Shown here: positions 1 to 9,000 of the stretch, piece after piece
How positions within the stretch are numbered: position 1 is the first letter of the stretch
Layout of the letters: the number at the start of each line of letters is the position of its first letter
Assembly (NCBI GenBank): GCA_028565635.1
Contig: JAOXYB010048203.1
Location: forward strand, 1-12,042
From: Phoronis ovalis
Taxonomy: Eukaryota; Phoronida; Phoronidae
Direction: 5' to 3'
Length of the DNA stretch: 12,042 nucleotides
Notes under the pieces: model-generated
The model's database searches: none
Told to the model about the DNA's origin: nothing
The model's input: only the letters and a program-made list of their open reading frames with translations
Program-made: the position numbers and the translations under genes

Positions 1-789
1 TGGAATTTGGTTTGTATCAGTCAGTTTGCGTAAAAATGGATTGCTACTCAAATATTTTAAAATTTTGGATTACTACCTTTATATTTCACAAAATTTTGGA
101 TTGGGTTCCGCGGCACATCCCCGTAGTCAAAAACCTTGAGTACCCCCCGGGTTACTGTTACAGTTTGGTTATGCTAAAATGTAATCTAACTATAGAGTAG
201 TTATATCCTATTCGATATACACGCTGTGCTATAACTTGTCCGGATAATTGTTAGGCCATTGTTACTACAGTCACTCTCCAAAGTTAAACTAGAATGTCAC
301 TCGTGCCTGGATAGGATCCGGATCTTTGTTGATAGTACTTGGATCTTCATCAAAATCTAGTTAATTTGTCCTTGTGACACATCTGACCAAACCATCTAAT
401 TTCGTCCAAATCTGTCCTTAACCTTTTGAAGCATGCTGCTAACACACAGGCAGACAATTAAACATTGAATACAAAATCACGGCACCACTGGTGGCAGAAG
501 TATTTCTGGATACAGTACTAGTAACAGTCTTACAAACTGCATATAATCATATAATCATATAGTTATATTGCCCAACGAAATCATCTATTACAGATAGCAT
601 GGCCAAATCATTTTAATAATAACTACATTTAAGTTAATCTCTAGCTCTTCCAATGTTTACTGTTAATTTAAAAATCCCTATAATTCATATTATTCTGGCG
701 AGCAATCGATATTTTGTTTTGATTTCGTTTCTTTTCTTCTCACTAAGCTGGAGGTCCTTCCTTAGAAAAAAACCCAAGTTATTCAAGTA
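1..789. other. Intergenic stretch with no gene seen
   Basis: No frame here reads like protein. Near the left edge a unit of about 31 nt beginning ggatt and ending aaaatttt is repeated roughly twice (38-66 and 67-97), and the 13-mer aaaattttggatt occurs at 59-71 and 90-102. Around 541-560 there is a short tataatca repeat. The rest shows no structure I can name. Confidence 0.5.
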
Positions 790-827
790 CAATCTATCCA
801 CATCAACAACAATGCTTTACGTTTACT

Positions 828-833
828 TATAAA
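828..833 (+). promoter_or_regulatory. TATA-like box of copy A
   Basis: TATAAA lies 72 nt upstream of the ATG at 905, at the place where copy B also has a TATA-like box. In AT-rich DNA the hexamer alone means little; the paired position in two copies is the support. Confidence 0.3.
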
Positions 834-904
834 TTACCATGTAATGCTAGTTACTGTTACAATTCTACCTAGGCAACTTTGAAAAGAAGAAAAATAAACC
901 AGAC

Positions 905-939
905 ATGGCAAAGGGGTTATATGATACTCTTTTCTCTGG
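905..939 (+). other. Duplicate first exon (copy A), possibly alternative or inactive
   Basis: ATG opens MAKGLYDTLFSG, paralogous to MTLLYDSLFWG of exon 1. The likely donor, TCTGG|GTAGGT, is in phase 2. If spliced directly to 7177, the frame shifts and stops at TAG after about 17 more codons, so it cannot supply the membrane PARP without another exon. It could be the first exon of another transcript, a non-productive alternative start, or a relic. Confidence 0.35.
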
Positions 940-1013
940 GTAGGTCAGGTACGTTCTAATGTATTATTATCAAGACACCAGTGAGTTTATTATACCTGTT
1001 TACCAGCATATAT

Positions 1014-1281
1014 CAGGGGCGGATACAGAGCACATTTGTGACAGGTTTCCAAATTAGTTTTTTTCCCACTAGGTGGCGCTTCTATTATTGCGTCATCGCC
1101 ATCTGGTGGAAAATTGCCGAATGGTGTAACATAAAAAGTCTAGGAAAACGGTCAGGAAATCGTGACTGTTTTCGAAACAACTTTTAACATGATTTTTATA
1201 GGGTTTTCTAGGATTTTTTTCCCCAGAAATTTCGTGACCGTGTTCCAGAAAACGGCGGAAATCCCCATGTATCCGCGCCTG
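1014..1281. mobile_element. Short non-autonomous DNA transposon with CAG..CTG ends (hAT-like)
   Basis: The left end caggggcggatac (1014-1026) and right end gtatccgcgcctg (1269-1281) are inverted repeats with one mismatch. The flanks share tatat, a possible partial target duplication. Inside are further imperfect palindromes: cactaggtggcg..cgccatctggtg (about 1068-1110) and gaaaacggtca..tgactgttttc (about 1145-1174). No protein is encoded. CAGGGGCGGAT-type ends are common in hAT-derived miniature elements, but the family is a guess. Confidence 0.6.
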
Positions 1282-1587
1282 TATATACTGATTTACATAA
1301 TAGAGAGCAATATATTGTGTACAGTGTATTGCTATTCAAATAGACAGGGTTGACAGTACACAAGCCACTGCATGTATTTTAGGTGTGTCATTTGAGCTTT
1401 GTTCATTAAGCTGTGCAGATGTACTTTGTTGGTTTTGAATTTATGGAAAGATTGTAGAATTTGTTGCTGGAATTATGAGACACCAATTAGGTATGTTGCT
1501 TTTTGATTACTTTGATTTTCCAGTTTATTGTATTGTTTAATTCCCTCAATTTTGTGTATTTTTACACTTTGTTTATGTAACTAAAAC

Positions 1588-1607
1588 TGTGGTCACACGG
1601 GCACCTT
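1588..1607 (+). repeat. Left terminal inverted repeat of the 581-bp element
   Basis: Twenty bases identical to the reverse complement of 2149-2168. Confidence 0.85.
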
Positions 1608-1747
1608 TTTCAGGCGCAAATATACTCTGGAACAAGGTGCTCGTGTGACCTCAGCTTTAACACCCAATCTGGTCGCGGTAAGACGGCCACTGCCTCGGGG
1701 GTTAAGGCGGAAGTAGGGTTAAGCGCAAGTGTTAACTGCGCCTGCGT

Positions 1748-1921
1748 TCAGAAGAAAGTGTGAGAAAATGGCGAATGAAGATATGTAATCCGGGCGAAAA
1801 TCGGCTGATTTCGCCCGGATTTTTCCAAATCAAACTGGACGTCTGGGTCTCCCCAGATGCTCAAGAGAGCCAGGATCTCGTCATGAGACCAGTTGTCACT
1901 TCTGCTGCTTGAAGAAGGCAT
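1748..1921 (-). pseudogene. Truncated Myb/SANT-like (trihelix) DNA-binding domain
   Basis: From the ATG at 1921 the minus strand encodes 57 residues; the frame is open from 1960. DNWSHDEILALLSIWGD followed by an L-E-K..RNQPIFARI stretch fits the first two helices of the Myb/SANT-like DNA-binding domain (W..DE...LL.IW.......RN..IF..I). After ARIT the text loses family character and stops, so the third helix is missing. Proteins with this domain occur as host regulators and as accessory proteins of Harbinger-type transposons. Its place inside a terminal-inverted-repeat element suggests a transposon remnant or captured exon rather than a working gene. Confidence 0.5.
1787..1821. repeat. Strong hairpin inside the Myb/SANT fragment
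   Basis: aatccgggcgaaa (1787-1799) and tttcgcccggatt (1809-1821) are perfect inverted repeats around a 9-nt loop; the stem can extend inward with one bulge. It coincides with the RNQPIFARI codons. Confidence 0.7.
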
Positions 1922-2148
1922 TATTAGTTCATTGTGCGCATGCGTTATCCGTTTTGACACTTCCGCCTTAACACCGATTTGCGGTCACACGGTCACTTAA
2001 CCCAGAACAAGATGATCGGGATCATTTTACTCCACTTTCAAAGTGGGGGTAACTTTACCCTTTGGTGTTAAGTTGTTCCGGATTAAATAAGCGGTCACGC
2101 GGTCATTTACGCTAGGGTAAGTTGTTCCAGAGTAGATTTACCCCAGTT

Positions 2149-2168
2149 AAGGTGCCCGTGTGACCACA
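2149..2168 (-). repeat. Right terminal inverted repeat of the 581-bp element
   Basis: Reads aaggtgcccgtgtgaccaca on the plus strand, the exact reverse complement of 1588-1607. Confidence 0.85.
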
Positions 2169-2586
2169 CCTTATGAATGACTTATTTTTGTATACTTTGT
2201 AGTTTCACGGAAATCATGGAATTATTGCAAATAAATGTTCCTATTATCCAGTTGAAACAGTGTCTTTTCTGATTGATAAAGTCGACATACCATAACAACC
2301 ACTACAGTACCTTTCACAAGGTACACATGGTCTTATTACCGAACGAGTGTGAGTTAAAAAGAGTGATTTCTATTTAAAATTCTACATTTTTACAACTGTG
2401 GAAAATGACGAAAAGTATCCAAGAAAGCTAGTATTTGAATTATTTTTATTAAAAAATGTTTTTTACATAAACATTAATTTAAAGCTTTTACTTCATATTT
2501 GTTTTAACAGCCACTATTTCTTTTGCTTTTGTTTCTTTCAATCTATTCATATCAACAACAGTGTTTTATGTTTAATGTTAACTCAC

Positions 2587-2594
2587 TATATAAG
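2587..2594 (+). promoter_or_regulatory. TATA-like box upstream of exon 1
   Basis: TATATAAG lies about 100 nt before the ATG at 2695 and corresponds in position to TATAAA in copy A. This would place transcription start near 2615-2625, just after the conserved TTCTACC block. The call rests on position and duplication only. Confidence 0.35.
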
Positions 2595-2694
2595 TATAAT
2601 ATATCCGTTACATTTCTACCCAGGTAACTTCAGAGTCATTTGTGAACAAAAAGTTAAGAACACGTCGGACGTCGATCAGTAGCATAAACAAAAC

Positions 2695-2728
2695 ATGACG
2701 TTGCTGTATGATAGTCTTTTCTGGGGAG
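2695..2728 (+). CDS. Exon 1 (inferred): start codon and 11 codons of the membrane PARP
   Basis: This ATG opens MTLLYDSLFWG and ends in a strong donor, GGAG|GTGAGT, in phase 1. The next supported exon at 7177 needs exactly one base from upstream, so the join gives FWG-V-LIGFIIF, a smooth entry into the first membrane helix. A second copy of this exon at 905-939 keeps LYD(S/T)LF, with a synonymous leucine change (CTG versus TTA) and a Ser/Thr swap, which suggests protein-level constraint. The intron that follows is 4448 nt. An unseen extra exon in that intron, or another upstream start, cannot be excluded. Confidence 0.5.
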
Positions 2729-3054
2729 GTGAGTAGCTTCTAAAATAAAATTATTATCAAGACACTAGCCGCAGAATTTAATAATTAGTTTTGAACGAAC
2801 AAAAAAAAATGTAGCTAGTTCAATCAGAACATATGTACATTACAAACTACCAAAAAAGTGAGAAAAAGATACAAGCTGTGATTACATTATTGATTAATTA
2901 ATTGCAGGTGATGGGACTATCAGTGAATAGAATACTGATGTAGTCAGTCAACTACATAATAAATAATAAGTATTACAACAAGTTAAAGAATGTCTTTATG
3001 GTTTTGGAATTCTTGAGGTCAATTAATTGTGCACAGTAGTAGTTAGATGCTTTT

Positions 3055-3092
<38 letters not shown>

Positions 3093-6000
3093 GGTAATTG
3101 GGGCCATTTATCTTAAAGTTCAAAAAAGACCTAAAATCAATGGTAAAAATAGCATTAAACTGGTGTTGTCTTATATAAAACATAACAAAACCTGAGGGGA
3201 TTATTTGTCATGTTATTCAAAACATTAAATTAAATGTTTATTTAGATAATATAATAAACATACGAGTTGCAGGATCTTGTATGTTTAAGCCTATTCTGGG
3301 GAGTCGTTACTGTTCTAAGTTTTCATGCAAAACCGATGTTTCTGATACAGTACAGGTTATTTTAAGCTGTAAAACTATAGATAGAAAAATAACGGACATT
3401 TTTTACATTTCCTTTCTAAAATATCTGCAAAAAGTAAATATGAATAACAAAATTGTTATATAAATTATAAATTAAATAAACTCGGTTAGTAAATACACTT
3501 ATGTAAAGGGTAGGTTTACATGTGCGAACACAGGTTTAAAAAAACCTAAACGCGTATATATATATATATATATATATATACACCCCTTTCAAAAACTTGC
3601 TGATTTATTTTCACATTCGAAATAGTTGTAGTAGTAACAAGAATAGCATGTTACTGTTACTATTTTCTGCATGTAACAACTATAGACTATTGATCATGCA
3701 GCAGAGAAAACTAAACATAGGATACTATACTATACTATACTATATGATGTGATATGATATGATACCAGGAGAGCGAGGCAACGCAATATTCTAATGCATA
3801 TTATTATCAAGGCATTATCTAGTCATGCACAGGGTTTTAGCGAGGAAGGGAAAGTTACCAGTCATTTAGTATATTTAACATTTCTCTGGCAGTCATGTAA
3901 GCAAGCGGTACCTCTGCCCAAGAAGGATGTGCTCCCCTTGTAATGGTGGGGTCCAGGAACCACATTAGGCCCCGGTACCCCAGCTATTTTCATTCCCACT
4001 GCTAGCTTCTTTGAGCTCTTGTTTTAGGACACAAAAATTAAAACTCACAAATTCATTTCTGAGAATAGAGAGAAAAATTTAGAGACATTAAGACTTAGGA
4101 ATTTTTTTGCCGAGTTAATTACTGTACTATTGTTCTACCATATGTTCCACTTTCGGTTGTAAGGGGACAGGAAGGCACCTTTTCAGATCCACCACCCAGA
4201 ATGTTTTTTATTCTGGTACCGACCACCAAGAAATTCCACATTTCAAAGTTTTAAGCTATTGTATAGAAGACTATCAACGTATTTTAAAACATTCTCAGCC
4301 GCTGCCATTCGTAAATAAACTGAAACTGTACCAAAAAAAACCCCAACAAAATACAAAGATACGTTAAAGGCAGTAATATAATTCCTTCTATGTTGCCGTC
4401 CATGAACATGTTTAGAATAAAATGCTTATATACAGTATTAATTTAGTCATGAGTTGGAGCTGGACTTTACAAAATTTAATTTATGGGCACATTTCTACTA
4501 AATGTGTGGTCTTGACGATGTGCGTTTAAATATTCTTTCAGCACACTCAGGTTACCAATACTTTTTTAACATACAAATTATAACACGCAGCTACTCATGG
4601 ATATTATTACCCACACTAGTGGTAAATTAAAGAAATTCTAGGTAAAAGAGAGACAGAACAAGTATTCCATTTTATGCAAGGAAATTCTTTTCCATATTTG
4701 ATCATAAAGAAATGTACTTATCACTCGATAGCATGTGGTTTTAAACTAGGGATTTTTAATTCAACAAGCCTCGAGCCAGTATGTCTAGGTAAACATTCCT
4801 AAAAAACAGTTCTGTTTACTCCACTCAAATTTTATGTGCACAGACTACCAGTACCATTAAGTAAATAAACAAATATTATTTTAGTTCAAAGCTATGCACT
4901 TTGTATTCAGTTTATATTTAACATAAAATGATTCAAATGACCTAGGTCGGTCTAAATGAGTGAAATAATTTATCGGAAATACAACTTTTACTAAGATGTT
5001 TTATTAAAGTTCCGACTTATGAAAATATGCTGTAACACATCTCATGAATGTTGTACTAGAAATTGGTTTAGGCACTTATACATAAATGAATTATTACTCA
5101 AAATGGTTCATTTAGAATAATTTTATTGCTAAAAAATATATGGCCTCCTTGAAAAAAGGTGAACATACGTTCTATCAGCCTCAATTCGTAAATATAAAAA
5201 ACTGACGGAAATGTGAACATTTTCTATCATGAAATAAGGTTTCGGGTGCGTTAACAAAGAGCGCATGTTTAGTCGTGCTATATGTAGCACTTTCACGGAA
5301 TAATTTTCTGTAATGTCTTCAAAAAGGAGCTCTATATAGTATGCTAAGAATGAATCATAGTTGAAAAACTCGAAAACACGTAAAACTGGCGGATGGCCTC
5401 TCGATATAATTAGAAACATTTTACTTTGACCTGGCAGGTCCTGTTCTGTATTAGCATATGAAAATATTCTACTAAGCTTGGGGTGTAATCTTAACTGTAA
5501 CTGTAATCTTAAAAATATCCATTTTCGTACAATAATTGTTTCAAATATTGTCAGAAAATGTTGCTGACAGGTTCTTAGTTTATTTCAGCATCAGATATAT
5601 AACTTTTCGTTTCCTTCTCCCGATACAGCTAAAATTTCTGACCGTCAGTTGAAAATTATAACCCGTCATTTGAAGGCATGACAGGTCGCTGGCTATAATA
5701 ATGGTCATGAAGTTACATTTTAATTTTGAGTTTCATTTGACGAGGATAGAATTCAATATCGCTTGATATCATTAAGAATATTTATGTAGCTCATAGTTTG
5801 ATCCCATTTTAAGGTAACTGTTTAGAATTTTACACCGAAGTTTAATTAATACAAAAAAGGGGATACATCTTTCACCTCGTTTCTTATGATTTAATGAATT
5901 AATTAGACTGCATTTCCTAAAAAAATATTATATAGCTGAGAAAAAAACAGTATTTACTTGCAGGAGTCTCCCCCTACGTCACGATGAGCTGCTATTTTTT

Positions 6001-9000
6001 TCTATGCTTTCTAGGATAATTATCCGGATATTGGTGGTTATTTTGTGGGAGGAGATATTAATTGGATAACAATTAAGAGATATTTGAGACATGAAATTTG
6101 CAAATATTTGAGTATTATATTTTGGAGCATTTTAAGACACAAATAGATCGAAAGGGCACCTGAAGTCGAAGATTTTGGTACCAATTGTGTGTCAAAAATT
6201 TCATGTATTGTTCCTCTGATGGTTAACAATAAGTCTATATTGTTAATAGAACCGTCAAAGCTATCATTGAAAAATGTTTTTATGTCCAAATTTGATGAAA
6301 ATACGTTGAAGGCTATTGAAGTTACATCGCAGATATCTTGCCATGTGTCCTCGTACACTGGCCTTTTATCTATTCGGGTGTACAATAGCAGTAGTCCATT
6401 TTAGTTTTGTTATTTAAAGGAATTCCCTTTACTCCTCCGGTATGCACTGAAATTGATATTTTGATATATAGTTAAATAGATTATTTATTTACCCAAGAAC
6501 ATGCGTTTAAAACGGTATTAATAATGGCTGCCGCAATAAAGGCACGTTTCAACCAAGCTTTACAAAGCAATCCAATTAACAAGTGAGGTCATACGTGCAA
6601 TATATTTTATCTACATCCTGTATAATCGATGCTTAACGACAATAATTAACTAAGTTGGGCCATTTTTTTGAAGATCAGGTTTGCATTACAAATTATTATA
6701 TACCTCACTTCAAATGGTACGGTATTCTTATTGGAGAATTCAGAGTCACATGATATTCCGTTTATTTACATAACTCGCTGGCCAATCTGTAGGCATTTAA
6801 CGTAGAATAGCCCGTAATGACTTTTAAGTTTAAAAAAGTTTCAAATAAACAGTCAAATTTTGTCTATATACAAATTAGGTCCTAACTAATATCACGCGCT
6901 TGATATTTGCATACTCGCATATGCATATTGATTGCGTTTTAAAATTACAAATTTAAATTTCAACAACATTCATAATGCAAAAGTTTCACCTGTTTTGCTA
7001 CATAATTTACATTTGTGAGAATTCACCATCTTCACAAAGACCAAAAACGATTGTATTTAATAAGTTTTTCTGTATATTTATAGTACCAGAAAAAATAGAC
7101 CTGGGCTATATTTAAAACGATTTCAATGGATTTTATGTAATAGATATAGTTGACTTGACGAACAGTATTTTTTCAGTTCTGATTGGATTTATCATCTTTC
7201 ACTTCATTATTTGGTACACACTGGGTAGTGGAACCACTCACAGATTCAGGTAACTATTCATCTTAGTATAATACAAAAGCGAACAATAACATGAGCTTTC
7301 TAAAACTGCATACAGTTTTGAAACATGTAGTTTGAAGTATACAATGTTTCTTGACGAAATCTTTTTTTTAACTTGCACTCCAATACGTACGAGTTATTTA
7401 CAGTCTCAGATAAGGCAACTTTTCTTAATCATTCTAGATGAAAAAAAAACAATCGGAATATTTATTCCTGTTGGAAAAAATATTCAGTATCATTCTCACC
7501 AGAAAATAGTTTCGATAAACTAAACTGTTCGCGAAGCATCTTTCTAACATTGTTTTATGCAAAGAAACAAGTAAACTAAAAAGAAAAGTTGACATAACAT
7601 GACATCCCCATGTTCTTTGCCATTGCAGGTTGGCATCTAAATTCAAATACTATGGTTCGCAAATAAAGAAAATAGCATGCTGTGGTCGAAGTAGTAACCA
7701 AGTAACTGATGAGCATCCTGTTGAAGAGGAAGGTAGCATTGAAGGTGTCTCATTTGAAATCAAGGACTCGTTAGAAGATATTATTTTTAAACGTTCAAAA
7801 CTAGATAGTTACATCCTTAAACTTTTGTTCAACAGAGAAAAACCAATGTTTTTGGATATACTGCGCTATGTTGGTTTACTCTGGCTAATCATTGGCGCTA
7901 GCTTTGACGTTGGCTATCCCTTTATGACAATTGGTATGATTTTATTTTACGTTTCGTATGATGTTTGTTATTTTGTCTTTGGAATCTGGCTCTTTGTAGA
8001 TCTCAGTAAGAGGAAGACATCGCGAGAACGCCGTTCTGGTCAACTTGTTTCTATCCTAATTTATAGTATTGTCGCCGGTTTTCCCATAGGAAGTATTACA
8101 AAGATTACTCTAGGAATGTGGATTGATGGACGTTGGAGCTTAGAATATGGACTATCTCCCTATTTATTTTTAATTTCGTTAGTGGCAATAATTAGCCAAT
8201 TTATGGTTTGTCTGACTGGTGTTGTTCTATTTTTCTGGTTCATGATTCCACGCTGCTGTAAAGAGGAAAGTGACGATGGTAGTTTATGTGGATATGTTTT
8301 GGGTATTTTGTTTTCAGCTGAACTTGTGTTTCTTACTTTAACTGCATTCTTCACAAGCTTGCTTATTGCGGTCTATGGAATTATTGATAAGACTGATGGG
8401 TTTTACGGGATATGGTTGCCTCTTATGGAATCATTGTACTTTTTTGTGGTATCTGAAGCACCAGCGTTTGTCTGCATGTTAGGCGTATGGCTTCCAGCCT
8501 TTGTGTTCATTACGTTCTTAGTGTGTGTAACGTCAAACAAAGGTAAGTTACTGTTTGTAATAAGCTTATATATACATACTCAAACACAAAGGCATAATGG
8601 ATTTTTTTTAGTTCAACAACTAATTTCGAAAAGTGTTTCAGTAAAATTGTTAAAAATATGCCTTCAAAGGAGAGCAGCTGCCTCATGTACTTCTTTCGTT
8701 TATCCATTTATCTTATCTATAGGCTTCACTAATGGCAGTTTAGCGATTTTGATTGTCTTGTATTAGTTTCTTCCACTAAGTTACGCTGTCGAGTAGGGCT
8801 TTTCCCATGCCTTTATTTTCGTAAATTGAAAATATGTTTAGATGCCAATTTACAAAAGTTTCTAATTTTGTGATTACAGGTATATTTTCTTTATATTTGC
8901 CGGATTATATAAGCGCATGGTGCCTGTTACTGACGTCATTCTTTGTAACATATATTTTGGACAACAGAACCGAAACCACAGATTGGATCAAAAATGGAGT

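Larger units (their letters stand above)
790..980 (+). repeat. Copy A of the promoter/first-exon module
   Basis: Blocks at 790-832, 857-880 and 894-980 align in order with copy B at 2539-2767. They include the AACAACA..TTTA block, TTAC..TTCTACC.AGG.AACTT, the ATG exon, and a TTATTATCAAGACAC tail. Divergence is moderate. The copy keeps a TATA-like box (TATAAA, 828-833) and an intact ATG exon. Confidence 0.6.
1701..1972. repeat. Inner inverted repeat bracketing the Myb/SANT fragment
   Basis: gttaaggcggaagt at 1701-1714 is the exact reverse complement of acttccgccttaac at 1959-1972. The pair encloses the Myb/SANT reading frame, which could mean an element nested within, or captured by, the larger one. 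Confidence 0.6.
1588..2168. mobile_element. 581-bp element with perfect 20-bp terminal inverted repeats
   Basis: The left end TGTGGTCACACGGGCACCTT (1588-1607) is exactly the reverse complement of 2149-2168. After a 9-10 nt spacer the arms match again over 18 nt with one mismatch (aaatatactctggaacaa at 1618-1635 against 2122-2139). Variants of the GGTCAC(A/G)CGG motif recur inside, as at 1637-1651 (reversed), 1982-1995 and 2092-2105. The interior is clearly richer in GC than its surroundings. I find no clean target duplication. The long subterminal arms and the Myb/SANT fragment inside would suit a non-autonomous PIF/Harbinger-like element, but the superfamily is not proven. Confidence 0.75.
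2539..2767 (+). repeat. Copy B of the promoter/first-exon module
   Basis: Aligns block by block with copy A (790-980). It includes 2539-2581, TTACATTTCTACCCAGGTAACTT at about 2608-2630 and the ATG exon at 2695. It also has the TTATTATCAAGACAC tail at 2751-2765. An extra stretch of about 40 nt lies upstream of the ATG relative to copy A. Confidence 0.6.

Noticed and set aside
981-1353. Two overlapping plus-strand open frames.
   Set aside because: They run through the 1014-1281 inverted-repeat element and have no recognisable domain; they are by-products of its palindromes.
2398-2682. Plus-strand open frame of 94 codons before exon 1.
   Set aside because: Its text is dominated by F, I, L, N and Y as in AT-rich noise, and it runs through the putative promoter of copy B.
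6014-6025. Perfect 12-bp palindrome GGATAATTATCC.
   Set aside because: Short and isolated in AT-rich DNA; no companion motif suggests an operator or insertion site.
6189-6404. Plus-strand open frame opposite the minus-strand exon candidate.
   Set aside because: Overlaps the minus-strand frame almost completely; its composition is less protein-like and it has no flanking splice sites that fit.
6524-6593. ATG exon-like stretch (MAAAIKARFNQALQSNPIN) ending in a GTGAGG donor, as the start of the PARP gene.
   Set aside because: Its donor is in phase 2, but exon 2 at 7177 needs phase 1; direct splicing gives a stop within about 17 codons. No connecting exon is evident. The ATG at 2695 fits without help.
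8160-8707. Minus-strand open frames opposite the membrane-domain exon and its intron.
   Set aside because: Shadows of the well-supported plus-strand exon 3, with no splice context of their own.
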